DNA from: Neolentinus lepideus HHB14362 ss-1 | Taxonomy: Eukaryota; Basidiomycota; Agaricomycetes; Gloeophyllales; Gloeophyllaceae | NCBI GenBank assembly: GCA_001632425.1 | Contig: KV425610.1 | Location: 131,487-195,486 of the forward strand | Direction of reading: 5' to 3' | DNA: 64,000 nt | In this document: positions 10,061 to 24,000 of the stretch, piece after piece | How positions within the stretch are numbered: the first letter of the stretch is position 1 | Layout of the letters: each line of letters begins with the position of its first letter | Position numbers and translations under genes: made by a program | Notes under the pieces: generated by a model | Database searches by the model: none | Told to the model about the DNA's origin: nothing | What the model saw: the letters and a program-made list of their open reading frames with translations, nothing else

Positions 10061-13000
10061 ATGTCGACTATATCAACCCAATTGAGGACGTTCAAGGAGC
10101 CCACGAAGGAACAACTCACACAGCTGTTCTTCTCTATCCCTCCGAGTATCACTGCTCGGTCTGAGAAGGATGGACTCGAGAGGATGGAGATTAACGCGGT
10201 GCTGAGTCTGAGCGCGGAAGCGGAGGAGGATTCGTACGTGAGTGACATGCTATTAGTATGGTTATAGAGCAGGCTGTACGCTAGATGGTATTTGCAGGCT
10301 GGCAAGTTGTATTTAATACCGCCGTTCCTCAGCTTCGCATCGCTAGACCGCAAGTCGTGTCGATTCACGCTGCCGTTATGCACGATACGGAGAGTGGAGC
10401 GGTTGAATGCTAGAGCCGGGATATATGCTCTGAGCTTGTCGTTGTGGCATGGGATGAAGATAGTATGTTGCTGGTGGTTAGGTCTCATACTCTGACTGAC
10501 TGTGCCGAAGGTTGTGCAACTAACATCCCTAAGACCAACTGCTGACCTGTTCTGCTCAATGTTACGCGACGCGCTGAAGGCCGAGCTCCAGCATGGTCAG
10601 ATGAAAGCTGTCAGGAACTTTGTGAAGACGTGCTACTCCGAAACGCTTGTTCTGTCGACGTCGCCGGCGGCTGAAGAGGAATTGGAAGAGAAGACACCGC
10701 AGGAAGGGCAAGAAGGTTCCCCAAGCAACGATACCCCTTATCATGTTGGTTTGGGGCTCAAATTTAAGTTCCCCGGAGACCCCAAAAAGTAACGTCTACT
10801 CTGTTTGCCGTTCACGTTCAGGGAATACTCACCCACACAGGCTACGCGAAGCATCCAAGGTAAAGCTATGGACAACCTATCTGAAGAGTGAGCAATGCTT
10901 TTCCTAGAGAAAACAGCCACACTCATCACTATCTAGCGCACGGCCGCAACCTCACGCTCCTCCGCTACCCTCAATGCACGCGTCTCGTCCAGGTTGGCCT
11001 GCCCAATCGGCTGCGCGGCGAGATGTGGGAGGTTCTCTCCGGCTCTCTATTTCTACGATTTAGCAACCCTGGCTTGTACGAGCAGATTCTTGAAGACAAT
11101 AAAGGCAGGACTAGCACAAGTACGGAAGATATCGAGAAGGACTTGCATCGTAGTTTGCCTGAATATTCGGCGTACCAGTCCGAAGAGGGTATCTCGGCAT
11201 TGAGGAGAGTGCTGCAGGCGTATTCGTTCCAAAATCCGGAACTGGGATATTGTCAGGTGCGATCGTTGCGTGCAGTACCAGCGTTGCATTAATATCACGC
11301 CCAGGCAATGAATATTCTCGCAGCTGCACTTCTCATGTATGTGGATACACAGTCTCAGCATTATACTTCTTCTGACGTTACCAGTTACATGTCTGAAGAG
11401 CAGGCATTCTGGCTCCTAGAAGTCATTTGTGACCGTTTACTCCCAGGATACTACAGGTAGTGTCAATCTTGTAGCTTTCCTAAATGCTGCTCACTGGATC
11501 TGAGCGTAGTACATCTATGCACGGAACACTCCTTGATCAACGAGTCTTCGAGTCTCTTGTTCAGAAATGTCTTCCCATCATCCACGACTACTTCCAAGAG
11601 GTGGACGTCCAGCTTTCAGTAGCCTCCTTGCCGTGGTTCCTGAGTCTGTGGGTCCTCGCGGCGCCGGATTAGACCCTGTACTAATCCCAGGCACTATCAG
11701 CTTCATCAACAGCATGCCGATGGTATTCGCGTGCCGCATAATCGACTGTTTCTTCTGTATGGGACCGAAAGTCCTCTTCCAAGTCGGGTAAGAGTTTTCC
11801 TTCATTCAGTTTCTAATGCACTAACGGAACAACAATTTCATTAAGACTTGGTACGTACCCTGAGCAGATATGTGGTTGTTCATTCTAAGCCGTGTACAGC
11901 AATCTTGAAGATCAACGGCGAGGAGCTGCTGAAAATTCAAGATGATGGCGGTTTTATCCAGTACGTCCTCGCACATAGGCTAGTATCATCAATTCTGACA
12001 ATCATAGCTACGCTGGATTTAAAGGCTGATGCGAAGCTACTTCGCTTCACTCGGCAATTCTGCGCATCCCAAATCGCCGGATCCACGCGCCCGTGCCATC
12101 ACCCGATTCCAGGAGCTCCTCCTTGTATCTTTCAGGGAATTCGCGATTATCACGGATGACACTATTCACAACGAGCGACGCAAGTTTAGGAGCGAGATTG
12201 TCTTCAGCATCGAATCGTTCTCAAAGCGTGCAGCTGTCCGGAATTTGAAGAGTCTGGAACGATTTACCAAAGAACAGGCAGGCTTCATTTATGATGCACT
12301 GTACAGAGCGATGTGCGTCGTTCCGCCGCCTGCGCCGGTGATGACACCGGTGCCCTCCTTGATCAGTGATGGGAATGAGGAGAAGCCGGAAACTAGGATT
12401 GGTCTGCGCACTTTCCGTGTCTTCCTCAGTGAAGTCGCTACCTGGGCGAGGGACGAGAAGGTCATCATCAATGGGTTCCAGGTAACTATCTCTCTTCTTG
12501 AGCTCTTCCGTCACATGCCTGATTGTGTGTGGTCTAGCAAAGAGTAGACCGTGAAGTTGCCGAGCATGAATTCATTGACCGCTTATTCTATTTCTGGGAC
12601 GTGTCGTGCAAGGGCGCACTGTCCTTCCAGGTGCGTTAGTACGAGATTTGAGGAGTGCTAAGGTTTGATTCTGGTGCAGGACCTCGTATCAGGACTGGAC
12701 GGTGTCATGTTCAATGATCTCATGGAAAACATTGAATGGTTCTTTAATCTGCACGACAAGAACAAGGATGGCTATTTGACCAAGGATGAGGTATTAACGC
12801 TATCCGAATCTCTTCTGGTAAGTACTTTTCAAGAACCCGTACCGTATGATGCTAACGTAGGTCCAGTTCATCTTCCGCTTTGAAATCGGCGATGCATACC
12901 TGGGAGCCGTTAGTCGGTTCATGACTAATGCATTCGAGTACGGCGATGCTTTATTGCCTCAGCCTGAAGAGAAGGGCGAAGAGGATGACGCTCCATTGCC

Positions 13001-13833
13001 TGATATTGGCCATAACCAGCCTTATCTGAACCTAGCGACGTAAGCGTGGTACAATCACTACATGGTCTCCCTCTCATCGGCCCTGAAACAGGTTCCGGAT
13101 GGTCGTTCTTGCAGACGAGATTTTAGAATCATTCTTCGAGACCGACTTATCAGCATGCTTCAAGCTCGAACCTGTACCCATGATGGACTTGCCGTCGTCA
13201 AATAATGGCTTCCTCGGCGATCTCATCTCAAATATCGCAACGGACGATAACAAGAAGCTCTTCAACAGGTTCACCGACCGGATCGGTCAGACCATCGGAA
13301 AGCACCAAGTGAGCTTTAAGTCTCTCTGTAATAATTTCTTCTAAGCCTCTCTAGGTCATACATCGTCCAGCCATCGGCAGGTACACCAAGCTGGACGAGC
13401 CCAAAGCCCGCGAATCACTACTGACCCCCTCCATGCGCCAATCACCCTCCACGTCTCCCACATCCGCCACGGACGCCGCCGTTCGGGTACCATCGCCCTC
13501 AAGCGTCTCGACGTCCAACTTGTCCGCCGCCGAGGCGTCGAAGATCTCGCCGCTGAGCATGGTGAAGAACGCGAACGACGCGCTGATGGAGCGCCCGCAG
13601 TTCGCGATTGACGACGCGCTGGACGATGACGGTGATACGGACGATGAGTTTGGTTTGGGGGAGGACGATGGCGTGATGGATGAGGTTGATGCGTTTTTGG
13701 AGGCGCACGACTCGGGGTTGACGGAGGAGCAGCGGGAGCTGGCGAAAGGTAGTGTGCTTTGGCGTTGGGTAGTCCTCTCTGATCTGATTCGTTGTTATTT
13801 TCAGATTTGCTCAACGCGAAGCCTGTCAAGTAG
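10061..13833 (+). CDS. Rab GTPase-activating protein, GRAM-TBC-EF-hand (Gyp2/Mdr1 type)
   Basis: It accelerates GTP hydrolysis by Rab-family GTPases in membrane traffic. Domains in order: a GRAM domain ([20 protein letters not shown].. to LSLWHGMKI, 10290-10460); a linker ending [14 protein letters not shown]; and the TBC domain from [31 protein letters not shown] onward. Both catalytic fingers are present: [12 protein letters not shown] (the IxxDxxR arginine finger, near 11135) and NPELGYCQ (the glutamine finger, near 11245). After the TBC domain comes [16 protein letters not shown]. An EF-hand loop, [12 protein letters not shown] (near 12757), has canonical calcium ligands. The C-terminus is Ser/Asp-rich and ends DLLNAKPVK. 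Introns of about 50-60 nt rejoin the domain cleanly, for example SLPWFLSL to [15 protein letters not shown]. It lacks the first of the two GRAM domains seen in animal TBC1D8/9, as does yeast Mdr1. Confidence 0.92.
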
Positions 13834-14064
13834 ACTGGGCCCATCACCGACTCTTTCTGCCGCCTGACTAGAGAATCATTATCGCGGACACTCCTGTTCC
13901 TTCCATATCTACTTTGGATTATGTATGTATAGCTGTTGGTTACTGAGGCGAATGAAGGTTGATACTGTACACCGGATGAATGCTCGCAGAGCTAATGATT
14001 ACAGAAGTAGTGCAAACGAGTTAGAGTACAAATGAGAACATGCGGGATAGACAACTCGTCGATT

Positions 14065-15493
<1,429 letters not shown>

Positions 15494-15723
15494 GTAGTCG
15501 GAATACTTTCAAAATTAGATCGGGAATGAATCTAGGAGGTGTTTGTGCTTGTTTGGCAAAGGCTTTGGATCCTAACAAGCACAAATAACAGATATTTTGC
15601 CCAAATTAGGCATAATTCCTGCTAAAGATAGTAAGCCCTGGTCGACGCCGTCTGCATCGACGTCCAGCATCACAGTCGTACTCTTGTATAACTTCTTGAA
15701 CTGTCTTTGCGATTGCCCACTTC

Positions 15724-18700
15724 ATGAACGCTGCTGGCACTGCCGAGCCCCGAGAACGCGACGAAGAGGCTGCTGCAGCCCCCAATCCAGCGGATCCACA
15801 AAGACCGCGAGGCTCGATATCATCATTCATATTCATATCATTTATTCTGTTTCTTCTAACGAACCATAATGGCGCGGAGCTCGTCGCGCAGAATCAGTAC
15901 CGGGAGATGCTGCGGTCGTACAACTGGCAGCTGGGCAATTACTCGGCGTGGTTAAACGGGACAGAGAGTAACTTTACTCTAGTGAGCTCACTCAATATTG
16001 AATTGCGTTTCCTTGAGATTCGACTACTGTGCGCCCAGCCAGAAAGAGATCCCTTGCTGGAACCTCTCGTCCACTCATTTGTGGCTCCAGGAACGGAGCT
16101 AGACCCATCCACATCCTCCTACTACTCCAACATAACTGGATACATCAAATCTACTATCAAGTTCCACAACCTCACCGTTCCCTACTCCTCAAACAACTCC
16201 GATACTCCCCTGCCACCATGGGTTCCGCTGGCAAACAGTCTCATGGAGGGCGTCAACATGACCGAGCTAGTCGAGAGCGTAAGTCTGGGTGGGTGGAATC
16301 TCTCCGCACCAGAGAGGGCCGGGTGGAATGGCGTAGAGAAGCTCGTTTCTGGCAGCTGGCGGTTCAATTCTTCGCAGCCGCGCGATGATATTGCCATGAT
16401 CCATGTACGCCGCTACCTCGAACAACATATCTTGGGCCGCGGCTTACTTCGTCCTAGGGACGGATGGACCTGTCAGACCCAAAGACGGGCGACGAGTTTC
16501 GCGTAACATTCGAAGGCGTGCACCTCATCAAGAACGGCTCAGTCTACGGGCTTGCGGAGCCGGGAGAGTACGCGCTTTCCTTCATCGTCCTGATGCTACC
16601 CTAATTCTTACATGTCCATCTCCAGGATCAGCCCAGATATCCGACACCTCCCTGCGGTCGTCCCACAGCCATACATGAACCTCACCGCGCAGCTCGTCGA
16701 GCCCGAGTTGGCGTTCCGGATAGCGCGACTCAAGACGCAGCTCGACGCAGGTAGTATTGATTTTTCAACCGTTATCAGCGGTGAGCTCCGCCGTCTTCTC
16801 TTATAATATTATAAACATAACTTTCCTGTAGATGATCAAAACCAAGCACACCCTCGCTGCCCGCTCACTCTCTTCCTTCAGCTGAAGCCCACCTCGATAC
16901 CGGCAGATCAGATGAGCGAGCTCGAAGCCGAGCTGTTGAAGCCCACGGGGATCACGACTGTACAGGATCCCGGCATCAAGCTCGAAGGCGTGATGGTGAG
17001 CAAGGAGTGTGGCTTCGTCTGGGAATTGCGGGACGGTGAGGGTGTAAGGAGTAACGTGTGGTATCGGATGGTCACCACCTGTGAGTGAGGGTTCTCAGGA
17101 GGTCTCGAGTGTCTATAACAACCTGCAGATGCGGGCGCGTCGGCACTCGTATACCTGTGCCTCCTCGCACTGCTCGCACGCCAAATGAACGTATCGAGGA
17201 CTCCGACGAACCTGTCGCGGCTATCCCGCTGGTCGTTCCTGACGCAGGCCTTGTCCGACGCAATCTTCTTCGCCGGGGTAAGACGGCTGCCCTACTAACT
17301 AACCTTGCCGCTCGTCTTGCTAAAAGCGTTCCTGCGCAGCACATCACGTTTGCAGTCGTCACCGACGGGCAGCCGTCCATATCCTTGGTCGCGCCTGCGT
17401 TCCTGGCGTGCCTGTTGTTCGTCTACGAGGCGGTTCGCACACGCACACACTCCTTGCGCTGGTATTGGCATGCTAATTAGAACATTGACCAGTAGCAATT
17501 CGCGATTGTCATCGTCCAGACCCAAGCCCCCGAGGACGTCACGCCTACTCCACCAAGACAAGCTAACAATACAGGAGAGTCCGCGCAAGAGGGTCAGGAA
17601 GGTACCCTTGTGGTGGCCGCACCGTCGTACATCCAACGCGCGCGGTCGTTTTACACGCGGGTGACCGCGCATCCGCAATTCAAGATGTGTACGTCTCCTC
17701 CTCCTCCTCCTCCTCCTCCTCCTATCCTGCCTGGTCTCTGACTTTGCACCGCATCCAGGGCTCACGCTCGCGCTGTTCGTGGCCTTCGTCATCCGCATCA
17801 GCCTCTACCCCCCGCTCGCGCTCTTCGTCCTCGGGGGCATGTACGGCGGCCTGTGGGTCCCGCAGATCTACCGCTCGGCGAGGAGGGGCCGCACGAGCGG
17901 GCTGACGGCGGAGTATCTGCTGGGGACGACGGCGTTCCGCCTGGCGATCGCGTTCTGTGCGCCCGATCCCCTGGTTCGCTAGTGAGCGTATCGAGCTGAA
18001 TGTGATTGCTGCTACAGATTTCTTGGCGTACCAGGGGAACGTTTTAGATATCGAAGCAAAAGGTACCGCGTTACATGCTGTCGCGTATCCGCCGGAGCGT
18101 TAACTTTCGGATAGAGTGGTTCTGGCCCGTCGCTGCGCTGTTGCTAGCGGAGGTCCTGGTGATTCGTCTGCAGGAAATATTCGGGCCGGCGTTCTTCTTG
18201 CCGAAGCGGGTGCGTTCCCGTTCCTCCTTGTACCCTTCAGACCCTCACTGGTGTCGATGACTAGCTGTCCACGGTCCCGATATACGACTACCACCCGCCA
18301 ATGCCCCTCCCCGACCCCGAAGCGCCCGACCAATCGCTGGGCGACTGCGCGATATGCTTGGATGCTATCCTCATCGACCCGTTGCACTCGAGGAGAGGTA
18401 GGTCCGGCGATGGGAAGGAGCCGGGCGATTTGGACCTGGGAGGGCTGTTGAATAAGGTCAGTCGCGGGGCGGCGGGGAGGAAGAGTTATAGTCTCGCGCC
18501 GTGTCATCATCTATTCGTGAGTCCGATATCCCCGCTGTGCTGTGTGCAGTAGCTGATGAACTGATGAGCAGCATACGGAATGTCTTGAGCGGGTCCGTTG
18601 GTTTCCTCTATTTCGAGCGTTGGTGTGGTACTGATAATGTCCTCCTTTTCTAGTGGCTCGCTATCAAGGTGTGTGGACTTTCCAATGCAGTGACGCACTT

Positions 18701-18761
18701 CTGCTCATTATCAGCGCAGAATATTTGCCCGCAATGTCGAAGGCCGCTTCCTCCACTGTGA
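15724..18761 (+). CDS. Transmembrane RING E3 ubiquitin ligase, Tul1/Dsc1 family
   Basis: This is the catalytic subunit type of the Golgi/endosomal Dsc (Tul1) complex, which ubiquitinates membrane proteins and in some fungi activates SREBP. A short cytosolic N-terminus leads to one signal-anchor helix (SFIFISFILFLLTNHNG). A large lumenal domain follows with several N-glycosylation sequons (NGT, NFT, NIT, NMT) and the segments VTFEGVHLIKNGSVYG and CPLTLFLQLKPTSIP. Several C-terminal helices come next (ASALVYLCLLALLA.., LTLALFVAFVIRISLYPPLALFVLGGM). The C-terminal RING is split by introns: CAICLDAI, then CHHLFHTECLERW, then NICPQCRRPLPPL and stop. All zinc ligands are visible. The Dsc partners are not in the window. 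Confidence 0.9.
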
Positions 18762-19027
18762 GGTGTCTCTTGCATATGCACACTACATATGTATCAATAA
18801 ACCATAATGTGTAACTCCACGTCTGTCCTATGTCCATTCACGTAAGTTTGGATCGACTGCCGCAGAAAAATGCTCAAGGCTACATCGCATGGCCGACGGT
18901 ATAAAATACAAATGAAATAATAACAGCTACATTCGACTCGGAATGCAGAAAGATGCATAAACATGACAAAGGCGAAAACATAATCTACACTTGGACTGGA
19001 CTATGCCAAACTTCTAAGCGCACTCGT

Positions 19028-20777
19028 TTAATCTTCATCATCGCTACCGATCCAAGCTTCCGTGTCCGATGTATCGTACTGCTCCACCTCGTCTTCGGGA
19101 ACAAGACGCCAGGCCTCCCATGTCTGAGTCCTATAGTTGTGCACAATCCTCCACCTGTCCGGTCTGTCCGTGATATCGCTCTGCACCCAGGCCATGTACA
19201 GCTCTCCAAGGTAATCATTCTCATGCAGCGTGATGTTCCAGCCCAAGTACACCGTATTGCCACCGTCGAGGATGGCGGTGATGCCATGGTCATGAGAGTA
19301 CTGCATTCCGTACATATCAATCATGCCGAGGGTCGCACCGCGGCGGATAAGATTAAAAGCGTCGTCGTCCGCGTCTGCTATGTCGTAGTCCTCAGGATCG
19401 ATGTAGACAGTGGGCGGCGCCCAGCGTGGGCTGACGTAGTCGCCTTCGTACGGGTCGTCATCCCCGTCGGTGCCGTAGCCGGGCAGCGCAGCCCACATGT
19501 CGCCTGCATCGAAGCCGTCGTCGCTCTCTTCATCGTCCTCGTCCTCGTCTTCTTCGTCGTCTTCCGCGTCGTCGAACATATCGCTGTCCTCGAGCTCTTC
19601 TTTCGTGGGGAATATGCCAGCCCACGGGTCTCCCTCTGGCGGGGGACTCGCCCTGTTAGCCTGTGAAGGCGGTAGCTTGGACTTGGCTACAGTGGATGCG
19701 ATGGCCTTGACCAGGAATAAGGGAATCGGCCTTGCGCGGACCGAGGCGCGGCACGACGGGCATGACTTGGACCGGTACAACAGGTAGTCAGGATCGTCGT
19801 CGTCGTACATGTCATCCTCACTGGGTGGCGCAGTCTTGAACCAGTTCTGCAGGCATTCTTGGCAGTAAACGTGCCCGCACGAAGAGAGCCTGGAGGGATA
19901 TTTGTAATTGAACACTAGAATAGATCCAAAGACGTACACAAATGGCTTGAGGAGGTACTCGAGGCAGATCTGACATTGGACGTGTGCCTCGATCGAGGAT
20001 AGAAGCTAATAAAAGTTTAGAATTGTTGAGAGATAAAGACTAGTTCATTTCACCTCTTCGGACTTCCTGGACTTCGTCTTAAGCTTTTCAATCTGTTGTA
20101 CCTGTTCCTTCTTAGACTTGTGCGCTGCAGTCAACTCTTGTTTAGCTTCTTCGATAGCCTTGCTCTGCTTCTTCTCCACCTTCTTCATTGAATGCACTTG
20201 CTGTATGCGTCCGCTTACTCAGTGATTAGTACCGCGAAAGGGACTAGCCACTGACCTTCTTCAATGCTTCATTCTCGGCTCGTAAACGGGCATATTCTGC
20301 TGTAGCAATCGGACCAGTGTAGGCAGATTGTTCAACCCCTTCATCCTCCGTCGCAGTAGCCGAAGCAGAGGGCACCGGCGAGACAGCCTTAGAGTGCCGA
20401 TGGGAGTCCCTCGATGCCGACCGGTGCCTCTTCGCAAGTTTGTTGTTAGCCTGGCGGTTTCCTGTGCTTGTGCCGGCATTCTCAGGGCGAGATTGATGCT
20501 TGTTGTGTTTGGCCTTTCCCTTCCTGCCACGATCAACTGCCATCTCGTCTCCTGTGGCCACTTGTGGGCTTGCATGCGACCAGAGTGTAAAGACCATATT
20601 CTTCTTCTTCTTGGAATTCTCCGTTGAAGCGACCCTATTGCCCGTAGACGTGGCTCTTGAATCAGGAGAGCGCGACTTGCGTCTGCGAGGTGTACTAGCG
20701 GACACCGCCAGCGCTACGGAGTTCCGCTGTCTGTTGTTGACGGTTGAACCGCGAAGTGAGTTCTGGGAGGTGCTCAT
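19028..20777 (-). CDS. RING-finger protein with coiled coil and acidic C-terminal region
   Basis: Probable E3 ubiquitin ligase, likely soluble or nuclear. Order: a Ser/Thr/Arg-rich basic N-terminus (TPRRRKSRSPDSR, KKKK), a Lys/Glu coiled coil (KKVEKKQSKAIEEAKQEL..), then a C3HC4-type RING made of CQICLEYLLKP, an intron, SSCGHVYCQECLQNW and CPSCRASVRARPIPL. Next are a polyacidic run (DDAEDDEEDEDEDDEE) and an ordered-looking C-terminal domain (YVSPRWAPPTVYIDPEDYDI... VYLGWNITLHENDYLGELY) ending GSDDED. The long RING loop (PPSEDDMYDDDDPDY) is unusual. ATG 20777 is the first true ATG; the upstream frame has only a TTG. I cannot name an ortholog. It lies tail-to-tail with Tul1 and head-to-head with Doa10. 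Confidence 0.8.
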
Positions 20778-21058
20778 CGTTGACTCCGTCGTGGTCGGGT
20801 ACAAAGGCCGCGGCAAGACAATGGCTTGTACTTAGCCCTCACAGCACTGAAGTGGCACGTCGTCTGGGACAGAGTTAATCCCAGACTGCGTGAGAACTGC
20901 TATTGCCAATCCGGGCCCACGTGATGCGCAACAGGCGCGTGCATTAGTGGACAGTACTTGGATTTGTCTCTCGTTGACGCTGCTCTCCTCATCTTATACT
21001 CAGCTTCACGACTGCAGTGCGTTTGCAGAACTGAGGGTATACGTTCCTCCCTAGGTAA

Positions 21059-24000
21059 ATGCAAGAAGAGCAAGATACTTGTCGGATATGCAGCGCACCA
21101 GCCGAACCTGATCAACCTTTATTTCATCCTTGCAAATGCTCGGGAACGATACGATACATCCATCAAGATTGCCTAACAACATGGCTAACTCATAGTAAGA
21201 AGAAGACTTGCGATGTGTGCAAGTATCCCTACTCGTTTGAGAAGGTGTATGCTCTGGATATGCCGAACAGACTGCCACCGCTCCTCTTGCTTCGGCGTTT
21301 AGCTCAGCAGTGTTTCTGGGGAGCGCTATTTTGCGTGCGGGCAGTGGTGGTCGGTATTGTCTGGCTTGCTATCTTGCCCTGGGTCACCCTTTGGACGTGG
21401 CGGATGTACTTTGCGATGGGAGACTCGACGGCGTGGTATATCAGCGACCGTCCCAGACCGCCATCGAGCTACTCCGTGTCCATGTTCGACCGACTCATCC
21501 CTGCGTCGCGCAACGAGACGCGGTCAGTGAACGGCACTGCAATGACCGACTTCTTGTCTCATCCGACGTGGCGCAACCTGTCGGCTGACATTTTCACCGG
21601 GCAAATCATCGCCTGCCTGATCGTGCTCGTATTTGTGGCTGTATTCCTACTTCGGGAATGGATTGTGCAGAATGCGCGACCGGGCGTGTTGGAAGAGGAG
21701 GATGTTCAAGGCCAAGCCCCTGAGGCTCCTGTACAGCCGGCGGAGCCACCACTTCCTGCTCTTGAGCCTATACCCGCTCCGGAGCCACGAGATCAAGTGC
21801 GTCGGCCCCTGCGAGATAACAGGCAGCCGAGACGTCTGTTTACTGAGGACTCTAACTCCGACTCCTACGACGACGACGACATACTGGATGAGCGCCCAGA
21901 GTCCGGAAAGCGGCGGCATCAAGGCGAGACATCTGGTGTCGACCGGGCGCCTGGGAGGGCACGTATGAGGGTCCGTCGCAGACGCAGACCGATCCCCACT
22001 GATGCATTCGATGACGACAGATCGGATGAGGAAACGAATGGACGGCCAAGACGCTCATTCCGTCACCCCCATCCCGAGCGCTTGTACACGTCGGGGCTGC
22101 ACAACAAGGCACCTAAAGCGGGCCCGTCACATCCGGACACCGGACCCGATGGTTCTTTCACTTTCTCTATGCCCCTCGACACAGCAGCCTCCATCCCCCG
22201 GAGCGAGTCCGACCCATCGCTAGAGCAAGCAGGCGTGAGGTCCTTCGTGCTCAACCGCAACGTTCCCCCAGACTTGATCAATGAACTCGAAGCTGCTAGG
22301 GCGACGGCATCGCACCCTGTTCCACCAGAGTCTGATGAGGTGCCCTTCTGGCACGCAAATGCAAACTGGATGTTGGACCCAGATGGATCACCCCCACAAC
22401 ATCCAGAGTCCGAAACCGCCCAAGACCCGATGGAAGGAGTACAGTCCTTTCCCGACTTCCCGGAGCAGTGCGCACCAGGCGCACAAGCTGATGCTGACAA
22501 GCCCGAGAGTTCTTCGACAACCTCGTCTGACTCGTGGACTGAGGTCACAGCATCGGCAGCATTGGCTCCAGAACCGTTCACCTTTGCGGCTCCCGATCCG
22601 TCAGCGGCTGAGCGGATGTTTGCATCGAACCCTCCGACTCCCCTTCCGTACCCTTTGACATCGAGTCCTGGCGCCGGACCCAGTACACCTCGCCGGCCTC
22701 CTCTTCCCAGTATCACACTTTCGCCAGCTGGCGGGAGCAGCACGTCGTCTCTGCTACTTCCGCAGAGTCAAAGGGGTACACCGCTCTTGTCCCCTAGCCT
22801 CGCGACTTATGGTGCCCCGGAGGAATTCGGACAAGGCCCTTCTCCGCTTGCGTCGGGCTATTTTGACGCAAAGACCCCGAACGATGAGGAGGCTATAGTA
22901 GAGGAGGACGTAGTAGAGGAGGAGCATGACCATTACTTCCGCCTTCCAGAAGACGTTCCGGGAGAAGCCGGGGAGAGGGAAGAACATGAGCCTGATGCGA
23001 CGCCGCCACCCTCGAATGTAGGCTCTGATGATGAGGAAGTAGATGGAGGATTAGTGCGGGTCGATATGATGGAGGTGGATGCTAGAGATGAGCCGGAGCC
23101 AGAAGGGCGAGAGCCTGTGAGGGAGGAAGAAGCTCCGCTGCAGCCGCAACCTGCAGGTGCTCTTGGACTTGATCTAAATGATATGCCCGATGGAGATGTT
23201 CAAGATGATATGGACGGCGCGATGGAAGGTGTGCACAGGTCGATTTTTGTACGTAGAGTCGTGCTCTAACTCACCTCATTAGCTATTGGAATGCGTGGAC
23301 CAATATATGGCGTACTCCAGAATGTGAGTCAAGGTTTGATCTGGTACTCATCGATGTTCTAATCTTTTCTAGGCTGCGCTCATGATCTTCATCCTTGACA
23401 CGACGATTGGCCTCGGAATCTGGATACCCTTTACCATCGGAAAATCAACCGCATTACTTTGTGTAAGTGACGTCTGCGTTCGTGGAAAGTTGTGGCCTGA
23501 CATCGGTCGTTTAGATGGATCCACGCAGGTTACTGCACATACTTCACTCGCCCATCCGTGCTATGCGTCTCATCACCGACCCAGTCGTGGACCTTACATT
23601 GTATATCCTTATTAGGTGGATCGTCTCTCCAGTTCTCAGTATTGTAAGTCCAATTATTAGATATTTTTCAACGTGGCTGAGGAAGACTCTTGTCTAGGTG
23701 AAAGGGAACGAAGTTCTACACTATGGCTCTTCAATGGTACGTACAATGTCTAGCAGTTTCCGGACATTGGTCGGGAATTGATGTGCCCGCTTCAGTTCAC
23801 CGGACAAAGCGAGAGTGCTGATATGACAGCGACTTCGAATTCCACTGTCGTTGAGGTCGTGTATGGAGCCATTAATCAAGTATTGGAGTCCGATTCAGCG
23901 ATTGTTCGTGCTGCCGAACCATATTTCGCTGTCTTTGGAGAACGAATACGTGAAACCGCCGCAAAGTCACAAGACACGTGGGTACGTCTAGCCATGGGCG

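Noticed and set aside
18953..19666. 237-codon plus-strand frame
   Set aside because: Antisense to the acidic region of the RING protein; Val/Ser bias is the complement of Asp/Glu codons.
22063..22743. 226-codon minus-strand frame
   Set aside because: Antisense to the disordered loop of Doa10; no start context or family.
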